Below, in pieces: positions 16,454-24,134 of a DNA stretch of 49,241 nt. The stretch is from Brevundimonas sp. UBA5936 (lineage in GTDB: Bacteria > Pseudomonadota > Alphaproteobacteria > Caulobacterales > Caulobacteraceae), in contig DJDA01000118.1 of the NCBI GenBank assembly GCA_002430835.1, positions 1 through 49,241 on the forward strand, read 5' to 3'. Positions within the stretch are counted from its first letter, which is position 1. Every line of letters begins with the position of its first letter. A program made the position numbers and the translations under genes. The notes beneath the pieces were generated by a model, which saw only the letters and a list, made by a program, of their open reading frames with translations, made no database searches and had not been told where the DNA came from.

Positions 16454-19400
16454 ATGACCGACGCCTCATCAGCCAATCTCTCCCTGTTCGCCGTAGCGCG
16501 CGCCGGCGATCGCGCCGCCAATCTTCTGGCAGCCGCCCGGGCGCTCGCGGCACAGTTGGCTCGATCTCGTCCGCTGGACCGCAAACTGGTCTCCAGCGTC
16601 ATGACCACCGGCTTCGGCGGGTCCGACGCCGAGGGCCTGTGGAACTGGCGGGACGCCTATGAGGCGATCGAGGCGGCGACCGTGCTGCAGATTCGTCGGC
16701 TGGCGCCACAGGTCGCTCGCCTTGAGGACGCACCGGCGGGCATCGCCGCTCTTCTGGCGACGGTCGGCGCGCTGGGCCTGACCCACAGCCGTCGCAGCGA
16801 AGACCAAGTCGCGCTCGACCAGTTCTCGACCCCGCCGGAGCTGGCGGCCCTTGTGGTGCTGGCTGCGCAGGTCAGACCCGGCGACCGCGTGCTGGAGCCG
16901 TCGGCTGGCACAGGCCTGATCGCCGCCGTGGCCGAGGCCTGCGGCGGCGAGCTGACGCTGAACGAGCTCGCCGACGGTCGCGCCGACCTGCTCGACGGCC
17001 TGTTCGTCTCGGCGACGCGGTCGCGGGTTGATGGCCGCCATGTGCAGGATCTGCTGCCCGGCGCAGGCGGGTTCGACGTCGCGGTCTGCAACCCGCCCTT
17101 CACCGATCTGGAGACACATCTGGTCGCCGCCCTTTCGGCTCTGGCGGATGGCGGGCGGGTGGCGGCGGTCGTGCCCATGACGGCCCTGACCGATGACGCC
17201 CTCATGCGCCGGCTGGGAGCCAAGGGCCGCGTCATCGCCCGCATCGGCTTCCCGCCGCGCGCATTTGCCCGACACGGCACAACCGTCGAGACCGGCCTGC
17301 TGGTCATGGACCGGCTGGACGGTGAGGCTGAGACCGCCCCCTTGGTCAAAGGCGAGGACCTCGCGGCCTGCGCCGTCCTGGCCTCGACCGTGACGGAGCG
17401 CACCGCCGCCAAACCCCGCGTCAGGCTGGAGGTCGCCGCCCACGCCTTGCTGGCGCCGAGGGACCGGTCTTTGGCCCTGCCGTCCGGCCGTCTCGGCTTC
17501 CTCGCGGGCGCTTCGCCCATCGCCTATGACACCCGAGCGTGGACGGGCGAGGGGCGGGATGTCGGCCTCTATCAGGCGCATCGGCTGGCGCGGATCGCTT
17601 TGGCCGAAGAGAAGCCCCACCCCTCGCCTCTGGTGGAGTCCGGCCCCATGGCCTCGGTCGCCCCGCCGGCGCCGACCTATCGGCCGGTGCTGCCGCCGTC
17701 GGTCCGGGAGGACGGCCGGATTTCCGACGCCCAGCTGGAGACGGTGATCTACGCCGGAGAGGCTCACGCCGGCATGCTGCCCGCCTGGTGGACGCCGGGA
17801 GAGGCGGCTCATCAACTCCGGCTGTCGCGGGAGGAGGACGAGGGTTCCGTCCAGCTCCGGCGAGGCTTCTTCCTTGGCGACGGCACCGGCTGCGGCAAGG
17901 GCCGGGAGATCGCCGCCGTCATCGCCGACAACATGGCCCAGGGACGAACCAAGGCCCTTTGGTTGTCCAAAACCGACGCCCTTCTCGACGACGCCCGGCG
18001 CGACTGGGGCGCCATCGGCGGCGGAGCCCACGACATCGTGCCGCTCAACAGTTGGAAGCTGGGCGAAGGCGTGCGGCTCGATCGCGGCATCGTCTTCACC
18101 ACCTACGCGACCCTGCGCCAGCCGGCGCGCGGCCAGAAGATGTCGCGGCTCGATCAGATCGTCGCCTGGCTGGGCGAGGACTCCGACGGGGTCATCGCCT
18201 TCGACGAGGCGCACGCCATGGCCAATGCCGCAGGCGGCGGCAAGGGCGCGCGGGGGATGAAGAAGGCGTCCCTGCAGGGCATGGCCGGTCTGGCTCTGCA
18301 GAACCGGTTGCCCAATGCGCGGGTTCTCTATGTCTCGGCGACGGGAGCAACCACGGCGGAGAACTTGGCCTATGCGGCCCGTCTAGGTCTCTGGGGCGGG
18401 CCGGAGGCGCCCTTCGTGACACGGGACGACTTCTTGGACGCAATGGACAAGGGCGGGGTCGCCGCCATGGAGCTCGTCGCGCGCGAGCTCAAGGCGCTCG
18501 GCCTCTATGTGGCGCGGTCGTTGTCGTTCGAGGGCGTCGAGTACGAGCCGCTCTTCCACCCCCTGACCGAGGACGACATCAGCATCTGGGACGCCTGGGC
18601 CGACGCCTTCCAGCTGATCCACGCCAATCTGGGCGAGGCGCTGAAAGCGACCGGCTTCAATGATGAGGAAGGCAAGGCCAGGAGCGGCCTGGCCGCCTCA
18701 GCCGTCCATTCCGCGTTCGAAGGCGCCAAGCTGCGCTTCTTCGGTCACCTGCTGGCGGGGTTGAAGGCGCCGACGCTTGCGGCGTCGATCCGGGCGGACC
18801 TGACCGAAGGGCGTTCCGCCGTGGTCCAGATCGTTTCGACGAACGAGGCGGTGATGGAGCGAAGATTGGCGTCCATACCGCCCGAGGAGTGGAACAACCT
18901 CTCCATCGACCTGACACCGCGCGAATATGTCCTCGACTATCTGCGCGAGGCTTTCCCGGTGAATCTTATGGAGGCGATCGAGGGTGACGACGGCGCGGTG
19001 ACGCTGGTCCCGGTCATGGTCGACGGCCGGCCCGCCGTGAGCCAGGAGGCGTTGCGCCGGCGCGAAGACCTGATCGAAAGAATGGCGCTCCTGCCGGCCG
19101 TGCCCGGCGTCCTCGACGCCCTTCTGGATACCTTCGGCACGGAGGCCGTCGCAGAGATCACGGGACGGTCGCGTCGCGTGATCTCGCGTGACGGACGCCG
19201 GCTCGTCGAGCGGCGCGGCGCCTCGGCCGCGCGGTCGGAGACCGACGCCTTCATGTCCGGGCGGAAACGCATCCTGGTCTTCTCGGACGCGGGCGGCACG
19301 GGACGCAGCTATCACGCCGACCTCTCGGCGTCGAACCAGCAGCGCCGCTCGCACTACCTGGTCGAACCGGGCTGGCGGGCGGATACCGCCATACAGGGTC

Positions 19401-20722
19401 TGGGGCGCAGTCATCGAACTCACCAAGCCTGTCCGCCGCTGTTCCGCCCGGTCACCACCGACATCCACGGCGAGAAGCGGTTCACCTCGACCATCGCCCG
19501 ACGGCTGGATTCGCTGGGGGCCCTGACGCGCGGCGAACGCCGCACGGCGGGCGCCGGTCTGTTCCGGGCCGAGGACAATCTGGAAAGCCCGTGGGCGCGC
19601 CGCGCCTTGCTGGTCTTCTACGGCGCGCTCGGCTTCAGCGAACTGTCGTCCATGACCCTGGAGGACTTCGAGACCAAGACCGGCCTGAAGCTGCGGGATG
19701 CCGACGGCGGTCTCAAGCCGTCCGACGATCTGCCGCCGATCCATACCTTCCTGAACCGGCTGCTGGCCCTGCGTATCGCCGACCAGAACGCTCTGTTCGC
19801 CGACTTCGATGGCATCCTATCCGGCATCCTTGAGCGCGCCGCCGCCTCCGGCGATCTGGATCGTGGGCTGGAGGACATCGAGGCCGAGGAGCTTGACGTC
19901 GTCGAGGAGGAGACCATCCGTACTGACGTCTCGACGGGGGCGGAGACGGCCCTCGTCACCTTCGAACTGAAGGTGCGGCGCGAGATCATAACCTCGGGCG
20001 CGGCGCTCGACGGTGCGGAGGGGTCCGCGTTCCGCCTCGTGGTCAACGAACGCTCGGGCCGCGCCGCCCTGGCCGAGCTCGGTCTGACCACGACTACCGA
20101 CGACGACCGGCTCGTCCCGGCCGTGCGGCTGCTGCGGCCTGACCAGCATCAGGTCATGCCGGAGAAGGCGTTTGAGGAATCGGCCTGGACCCACACCGAT
20201 GAGGCAGCGTGGCGCGCGGTCTGGGACGCCGAAGTTGCCACGACCGATCCGTGGCGAACGCGCCGCCTGAGCCTGGCGACCGGCCTGCTGTTGCCGATCT
20301 GGGGAAAGCTGCCGTCTAAGGGCTGCTCGGTGCGACGCGTGCGCGCGCCGGACGGGCGGCGATGGCTGGGTCGGGTGCTGGACGAGGTTCAAGCCGTCAG
20401 TCTGAAGAAGGCGCTGGGCCTGACCGAGGTCGGCGACGCCTGGGCCGACGGCCGCAGGACGGCTGCGGCCGTACTCGACCGCAATGTGCAGCTCGCCCTC
20501 TCAGGCGGCCTATGGCTCAAGCGATCGCGGGTTATGGACCGCTGGCGGCTTGAAGTGGTCGGCGGCCGCACCGACCGTGACGCCCTCGTCGCGCTCGGCT
20601 GCTTCGTCGAGATTATCGCCTACGCGCCGCGGGTGTTTGTCGCGGTGGACCGGCCGGACGTGGTCGAAGCCGTCCTGCGCCGCCACCCCGTTCAGTCAGT
20701 GCTTGAGGGCTTCGCCGCCTGA
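16454..20722 (+). CDS. Methyltransferase fused to strawberry-notch-like SF2 helicase
   Basis: A 1422-residue protein. The N-terminal domain is a SAM-dependent methyltransferase: EPSAGTGL (148-155) and NPPF (213-216), the tetrapeptide of N6-adenine or N4-cytosine DNA methylases. The central part is a helicase/ATPase core: GDGTGCGKGRE Walker A at about 475, FDEAHAM at about 582, VSATGATTAEN after it. The C-terminal helicase half has LVFSDAGGTGRSYHADLSA and QGLGRSHRTHQ. Strawberry-notch-like proteins of this size are known on alphaproteobacterial plasmids and ICEs. Likely anti-restriction or DNA-maintenance during transfer; substrate unknown. ATG at 16454 chosen for GGAG upstream. Confidence 0.88.
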   Translation: MTDASSANLSLFAVARAGDRAANLLAAARALAAQLARSRPLDRKLVSSVMTTGFGGSDAEGLWNWRDAYEAIEAATVLQIRRLAPQVARLEDAPAGIAALLATVGALGLTHSRRSEDQVALDQFSTPPELAALVVLAAQVRPGDRVLEPSAGTGLIAAVAEACGGELTLNELADGRADLLDGLFVSATRSRVDGRHVQDLLPGAGGFDVAVCNPPFTDLETHLVAALSALADGGRVAAVVPMTALTDDALMRRLGAKGRVIARIGFPPRAFARHGTTVETGLLVMDRLDGEAETAPLVKGEDLAACAVLASTVTERTAAKPRVRLEVAAHALLAPRDRSLALPSGRLGFLAGASPIAYDTRAWTGEGRDVGLYQAHRLARIALAEEKPHPSPLVESGPMASVAPPAPTYRPVLPPSVREDGRISDAQLETVIYAGEAHAGMLPAWWTPGEAAHQLRLSREEDEGSVQLRRGFFLGDGTGCGKGREIAAVIADNMAQGRTKALWLSKTDALLDDARRDWGAIGGGAHDIVPLNSWKLGEGVRLDRGIVFTTYATLRQPARGQKMSRLDQIVAWLGEDSDGVIAFDEAHAMANAAGGGKGARGMKKASLQGMAGLALQNRLPNARVLYVSATGATTAENLAYAARLGLWGGPEAPFVTRDDFLDAMDKGGVAAMELVARELKALGLYVARSLSFEGVEYEPLFHPLTEDDISIWDAWADAFQLIHANLGEALKATGFNDEEGKARSGLAASAVHSAFEGAKLRFFGHLLAGLKAPTLAASIRADLTEGRSAVVQIVSTNEAVMERRLASIPPEEWNNLSIDLTPREYVLDYLREAFPVNLMEAIEGDDGAVTLVPVMVDGRPAVSQEALRRREDLIERMALLPAVPGVLDALLDTFGTEAVAEITGRSRRVISRDGRRLVERRGASAARSETDAFMSGRKRILVFSDAGGTGRSYHADLSASNQQRRSHYLVEPGWRADTAIQGLGRSHRTHQACPPLFRPVTTDIHGEKRFTSTIARRLDSLGALTRGERRTAGAGLFRAEDNLESPWARRALLVFYGALGFSELSSMTLEDFETKTGLKLRDADGGLKPSDDLPPIHTFLNRLLALRIADQNALFADFDGILSGILERAAASGDLDRGLEDIEAEELDVVEEETIRTDVSTGAETALVTFELKVRREIITSGAALDGAEGSAFRLVVNERSGRAALAELGLTTTTDDDRLVPAVRLLRPDQHQVMPEKAFEESAWTHTDEAAWRAVWDAEVATTDPWRTRRLSLATGLLLPIWGKLPSKGCSVRRVRAPDGRRWLGRVLDEVQAVSLKKALGLTEVGDAWADGRRTAAAVLDRNVQLALSGGLWLKRSRVMDRWRLEVVGGRTDRDALVALGCFVEIIAYAPRVFVAVDRPDVVEAVLRRHPVQSVLEGFAA

Positions 20723-21072
20723 CCCGCTCGGCGTTGGACGGTCTTCATTAGGGCGGCATCAAGCTTGGGCCGGTCCCATGTCCGACCGCCTGGTATGGCG
20801 CCGAGAACCTCCGGAAAGCTTAGGTAGGTGAAAACGCGATCGACGACCTCGATCATCAGGGTCTTCATCTCTTCATCAGAGATGCGGCTCAGGTCGTTCC
20901 ATGGAATCTCGCCGTCCGGCGTGACGACCCGCACATCGGAGTAGTCCCCGGCGCGGGATTGCGGATATCGACCGGCATGGAAATCCTCGAGCACGGTGTT
21001 TCGAACGCAAAGCTCGACCATCGACTTCGCCAGTTCCTCCAACTGGAGACGCTCCTGTGCTGACGGTTCCAT
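20692..21072 (-). CDS. Hypothetical protein, 126 aa
   Basis: No family recognised. The ATG at 21072 has GGAGG 5 nt upstream, which supports real translation; an upstream in-frame start lacks one. The product is charged and probably soluble: SAQERLQLEELAKSMVELCV, then RYPQSRAGDYSDVRVVTPDG, then FPEVLGAIPGGRTWDRPKL. The 3' end overlaps the end of the convergent methyltransferase-helicase gene by 31 nt. Confidence 0.6.
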   Translation of the reverse strand: MEPSAQERLQLEELAKSMVELCVRNTVLEDFHAGRYPQSRAGDYSDVRVVTPDGEIPWNDLSRISDEEMKTLMIEVVDRVFTYLSFPEVLGAIPGGRTWDRPKLDAALMKTVQRRAGQAAKPSSTD

Positions 21073-21291
21073 ACGTCCTCCGAAGATTCGCGGGTCAACG
21101 TCCAAGGCGTACATCGGTCTTCGCATCGAAGCGCAAGCAGGCCTTGAAAGACACGTCGACGGAGCGTCGTCAGAGATGGTCTTGTCGCTCCGAGCAGAGG
21201 ACGAGGACTCGGAATTTTTGGAGCGGGCGTCAGACCAGAAGGCGAACTTTCAAATGTCAGAGAAGGGTGGGTCGCGGAAGTCGACCCAGTC

Positions 21292-21414
21292 TCAGCTCAG
21301 GAAGAGCCAGAGAACCGCAATACCTGCGACCGCTCCGATCGCTACGATACCCATGACGCCCGTTACGGTGAAGATTTTTCGGATGTAAGTCCGAAAATGC
21401 CTATTTGCGTCCAT
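21292..21414 (-). CDS. Predicted small single-pass membrane protein, 40 aa
   Basis: A short frame with ATG at 21414 preceded by GAGGGA at a 5-6 nt spacing. Basic N-terminus (DANRHFRTYIRK) followed by one long hydrophobic helix (VTGVMGIVAIGAVAGIAVLW), giving inside-in topology by the positive-inside rule. No family recognised. Could be a toxin-like peptide, a small regulator of a membrane complex, or non-functional. The composition strongly suggests a real membrane peptide rather than chance. Confidence 0.4.
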   Translation of the reverse strand: MDANRHFRTYIRKIFTVTGVMGIVAIGAVAGIAVLWLFLS

Positions 21415-21577
21415 GCTGTCCCTCGCGCGTCGGAGCGGCGCTGATGTCTCGTACAAACAGGCCTGGCTCACCTTCCTCCACGGCGACGATGTCCGCAATA
21501 GATCGTGAGCCGCTATCGGTCAGGCTCCCAAGGCTTACATCGAAAAAGTTCTCCAAAGCGCACTGGATCGGTCGAGA

Positions 21578-22297
21578 TCAGATCAGCCAGTGAAACGCGA
21601 TCTCCGTCTCGCCGGCGACCGCGCCCGTCGCATCGAACCGCCGTTCCCAGATGCGGCCGCGTCCGGCCCGATCCACCGCGACGACCGTGCTGCATCGCGT
21701 GCCGTAAAGGTCATTGAGGAGAAAGATCGGTCGATCCACATCGGCTGATCGACCCTCAACTCGGTCGTCGAGAGGGCCGAGCAGTCCTTCGGGGCGTAAC
21801 GGGTTCATCTCGAGCCAGGCTTGTGCGGCGGCGGTCAGCCGCTCCTTTCGATCCCAGGGCGCATCCAGAAGTCCGTTCGAAAGGGCGTGCCAACCTCGAG
21901 CAAGCGACCGGTCGAGCGGTTCGGGGCGATTGGTGCGCTCACGCGCCTGATCCTCGGCGACGATGATCAGATTGAAGGGGTTGTAGCGGGCGGCCTGCCC
22001 CGTCGCGAAAGGGGTCCGGCTGACCAGAGCGTCGTGCACGAGCCCGCCCCGGCTCAGCATATCTGGATCGGGCGCGCCCTGCCCGGTGACATTGGTGACG
22101 ACGGCGAAGCGTGCGTGGGTCTCCGACACGCCCAGCCACATCCCGCCCGACAGAAGATCACGACCACCGACGACGCCGGAACCATCGGACCAGCGCGCCA
22201 GGGGCGCGGAGGGACGCGCATGGGCTTCGTCGCGGTTGCCCGCAGCGATCAGCAGCCAGTCCGGATGGACATCCCAGGCGAGGGTGAGAACGCACAT
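21578..22297 (-). CDS. NRDE-family (TANGO2-like) protein
   Basis: A 239-residue protein that begins MCVLTLAW and continues AAGNRDEAHARPSAPLARW, the eponymous NRDE motif; Cys2 is the conserved N-terminal residue of this Ntn-hydrolase-like family. Internal landmarks WLGVSETHARFAVVTNV and NPFNLIIV also fit. Full length for the family. Eukaryotic TANGO2 is linked to membrane lipid or haem handling; the bacterial role is unclear. It is unusual cargo for an ICE and has no functional link to its neighbours. Divergent from ssb. Confidence 0.88.
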   Translation of the reverse strand: MCVLTLAWDVHPDWLLIAAGNRDEAHARPSAPLARWSDGSGVVGGRDLLSGGMWLGVSETHARFAVVTNVTGQGAPDPDMLSRGGLVHDALVSRTPFATGQAARYNPFNLIIVAEDQARERTNRPEPLDRSLARGWHALSNGLLDAPWDRKERLTAAAQAWLEMNPLRPEGLLGPLDDRVEGRSADVDRPIFLLNDLYGTRCSTVVAVDRAGRGRIWERRFDATGAVAGETEIAFHWLI

Positions 22298-22349
22298 GCC
22301 CTAGCATCGCGCGAAACACGATTGATGGCGACACTTGGGACCGTGACGC

Positions 22350-22455
22350 CCGGGCGAAAGCGCCCGGCCTGAAGCTGAGGAGGAAGGGAGGTCTCGGATG
22401 AAGCGGGATTGGGGAGATCGGCTCCCCGGCGGCTTCGGATCAACAGGAGACTGAC
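22350..22455 (+). promoter_or_regulatory. Structured 5' leader D (radC-RNA-like), before ssb
   Basis: Hairpin CCGGGCG-AAAG-CGCCCGG (22350-22367), then AGGAAGGGAGGTCTCGG starting at 22381, then hairpin GGGGAG-ATCGG-CTCCCC (22411-22427), then AGGAGAC before the ATG. Same order as leaders A, C and E. Confidence 0.62.
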
Positions 22456-22821
22456 ATGCAGACCATGGTGTTCACGGGCCGCCTCGCGGCCGACCCCCAG
22501 ATCAGCGACGACTTCGGCAAGGCGGTCTTCCGCCTGCTCGAGCAACGCGGAACCGACAACGCCGGCAAGCCCCGGCTGGTCGGTGTCAACTGCGTCAGCT
22601 GGTCGAAGGGCCTGAACGAGAAGGTCATCGCGCGCGGCCTGACCCAGGGATGCGAGGCCGTCGTGATCGGCGCCTTCATCGACACCGCCTACACCGCCCG
22701 CGACGGCTCGGAACGGACGGCCAAGGAGCTGGTCATTAACCGGCTCACCGTCCTCGACTGGGCCGAAGATCGCCGGAGCGACGTCGGCTCCGATGCGGCT
22801 GACGACCGCGTCGCAGCCTGA
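22456..22821 (+). CDS. Single-stranded DNA-binding protein paralogue, tail-less
   Basis: A 121-residue OB-fold protein: MVFTGRLAADPQISDDFGKAVFRLLEQRG, then LVGVNCVSWSKGLNEKV, then GCEAVVIGAFIDTAYTARDG, the three strand groups of SSB. It lacks the acidic DDIPF-type C-terminal tip that recruits other proteins; it ends DVGSDAADDRVAA. It is followed after 41 nt by a second SSB, and the two have nearly identical ribosome-site regions (AGGAGACTGAC), suggesting duplication. Likely protects transferred or displaced ICE single strand. Confidence 0.8.
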   Translation: MQTMVFTGRLAADPQISDDFGKAVFRLLEQRGTDNAGKPRLVGVNCVSWSKGLNEKVIARGLTQGCEAVVIGAFIDTAYTARDGSERTAKELVINRLTVLDWAEDRRSDVGSDAADDRVAA

Positions 22822-22862
22822 CCCCCGCCCCCTCATCCAATCTGATTTTCAGGAGACTGACC

Positions 22863-23288
22863 ATGCAAACCCTCACCCTCGAAGGCTATCTGGCCGCCGA
22901 TCCGTCAATCCTGTCGGCGCAAGGGTCCGGCAAGAAACGGGCGAGCTTCCGCGTCGTGGAGACCACCCGCTTCCGTCGCGCCAACGGCGAACCGGGCGAG
23001 CGCACCACCGGCTTCAACTGCATCTGCTTCAACGAGGCGACGGCGGAGAACTACATCCAGCCCTATGCCAAGAAGGGCAGCCGCGTCGTGATCCAGGGCC
23101 ATGTCGAAAACGACACCTGGACCGGCAAGGACGGGGTCGAGCACTACGACCTGCGTCTCGTCGTCAGCGACATCCGGTTGAAGAACCGGCGCGCCGGGAA
23201 CGAACCGTCGGACGACCGCTCCGGTGTCGCCGACCGCAGCGTCGAGGCGGGCGGCGGCTACGACCTCAACGACGACATCCCGTTCTGA
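22863..23288 (+). CDS. ssb: Single-stranded DNA-binding protein with canonical acidic tip
   Basis: A 141-residue SSB. The OB-fold has LEGYLAADPSILSAQGSGKK, ASFRVVETTRFRR, TTGFNCICFNEATAENYI, and GSRVVIQGHVENDTWTGKDG. The C-terminus ends DLNDDIPF, the classical SSB interaction tip. AGGAGACTGACC gives a good ribosome site. Encoded with the tail-less paralogue as an operon closed by a terminator. Expected role: coating ICE single-stranded DNA after conjugation. Confidence 0.92.
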   Translation: MQTLTLEGYLAADPSILSAQGSGKKRASFRVVETTRFRRANGEPGERTTGFNCICFNEATAENYIQPYAKKGSRVVIQGHVENDTWTGKDGVEHYDLRLVVSDIRLKNRRAGNEPSDDRSGVADRSVEAGGGYDLNDDIPF

Positions 23289-23305
23289 TCCGAAGGGGAG
23301 ATTTA

Positions 23306-23340
23306 AAGGGCTCGGGCGCGCTGCGCCTCGGGCCCTTCTT
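23306..23340 (+). terminator. Hairpin terminator after ssb pair
   Basis: AAGGGC (23306-23311) pairs with GCCCTT (23332-23337); inside, GGCGC pairs with GCGCC around the loop GCT. A short pyrimidine tail CTTCG follows. As with leader C, this hairpin may double as the 5' hairpin of the next leader. Confidence 0.65.
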
Positions 23341-23358
23341 CGTGCTGCCGACGGGAAG

Positions 23359-23413
23359 GCCGGAGGAAGGACGCGGTCGGGCGAGCCATCGAGGCTCGAC
23401 GAAGGAGACCGCC
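23359..23413 (+). promoter_or_regulatory. Structured 5' leader E (radC-RNA-like), before gcrA-like gene
   Basis: AGGAAGGACGCGGTCGG (23364-23380), then hairpin CGAGCC-ATCGA-GGCTCG (23382-23398), then AAGGAGACC before the ATG, the same ribosome-site form as leader A. Spacing from purine box to ATG is 50 nt, close to leader A (49). Confidence 0.62.
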
Positions 23414-23821
23414 ATGTCCGCCTGGACCCAAGACCGTATCAATCAGCTGAAGCGCTTGTGGCCCGAAGGGCGAAGCGCGGAGGTCATCGCCCGCGAGCTG
23501 GGCGGCGGCCTGTCCCGAAACGCCGTCCTCTCCAAGGTCGCCCGCCTGGGCCTGTCCGGGCGCCGCCCTGCCGGTCATGCACGACCGGGGGCGCAGGATC
23601 ACGCCACGTTGACGCCGCCTCCGGATGGGGTCGCCACCATACTCTCGGTAAGGCGCCTGGACTGCCGATGGCCGTATGGCGATCCCGGCGACGCCGACTT
23701 CAGCCTGTGCGGTCGTCCCTCGGAGCGCGGCGCCTTCTGCGCCGCCCATGCTGCCATCGCCTATCGCCCGACCCCGGTGTCGGTGGAGAGCCTGATGCAT
23801 TTGGCCGGCGTTTCCACGTGA
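23414..23821 (+). CDS. GcrA-family cell-cycle regulator homologue
   Basis: A 135-residue protein. The N-terminal DNA-binding domain reads SAWTQDRINQLKRLWPEG, then SAEVIARELGGGLSRNAVLSK and VARLGLSGR, the classical GcrA layout. The C-terminal domain has DCRWPYGDPGDADFSLCG, the segment that in GcrA contacts sigma-70, with two Cys conserved. GcrA recognises GANTC-methylated promoters and controls cell-cycle genes in Caulobacterales. The ICE copy may tie element genes to host replication state or modulate host GcrA. The ATG has AAGGAGACC upstream; a much longer in-frame upstream extension is not coding. Confidence 0.88.
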   Translation: MSAWTQDRINQLKRLWPEGRSAEVIARELGGGLSRNAVLSKVARLGLSGRRPAGHARPGAQDHATLTPPPDGVATILSVRRLDCRWPYGDPGDADFSLCGRPSERGAFCAAHAAIAYRPTPVSVESLMHLAGVST

Positions 23822-23901
23822 CGTTGGTTCACTGACCCGGGATGCGCCGCCGGCCCGCCGGCGTCGACCGACAGGAAGATCGATGCCTCATCTTCCGTAT
23901 C

Positions 23902-24134
23902 GGCGCGAGGGCGCCGAATGGGGTCGTCGTCGCGAAGGGCGACGACGACTTGCCCCCACACAACGCCCTCCGACTTTGTCACGGCACCCCGGAAGTCAAC
24001 GGCTGCGCCGTTCCCCTCCACGGAGGGCAAGCGGCCCTCCGCTCCGGTGACTGCCGGGGACCCCGCCGTGGCCAAAGCCGGGGTCGTTGCGCATGGGGCG
24101 CTTCGACATTCCCTTCTTCAAAAGGAATGGTTCG
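23902..24134 (+). promoter_or_regulatory. Hairpin-rich untranslated region before the DUF2493 gene
   Basis: About 310 nt without a convincing gene separate the gcrA-like stop from the next ATG. It contains several inverted repeats: GGCGC-GAGG-GCGCC (23902-23915), GTCGTCGTCGC-GAAGG-GCGACGACGAC (23923-23949, 11-bp perfect stem), CCCTCC-AC-GGAGGG near 24015-24028, and GACCCCG/CGGGGTC (24059-24085). Together they suggest a structured leader or small RNA, different from leaders A-E. Confidence 0.4.

Noticed and set aside
16469..18214. A 581-codon open frame on the minus strand
   Set aside because: It is antisense to the methyltransferase-helicase gene with no recognisable domain.
22793..23413. 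Extension of the gcrA-like gene upstream through ssb
   Set aside because: The extension is an out-of-frame reading of ssb; a good ribosome site and the family start occur at 23414.
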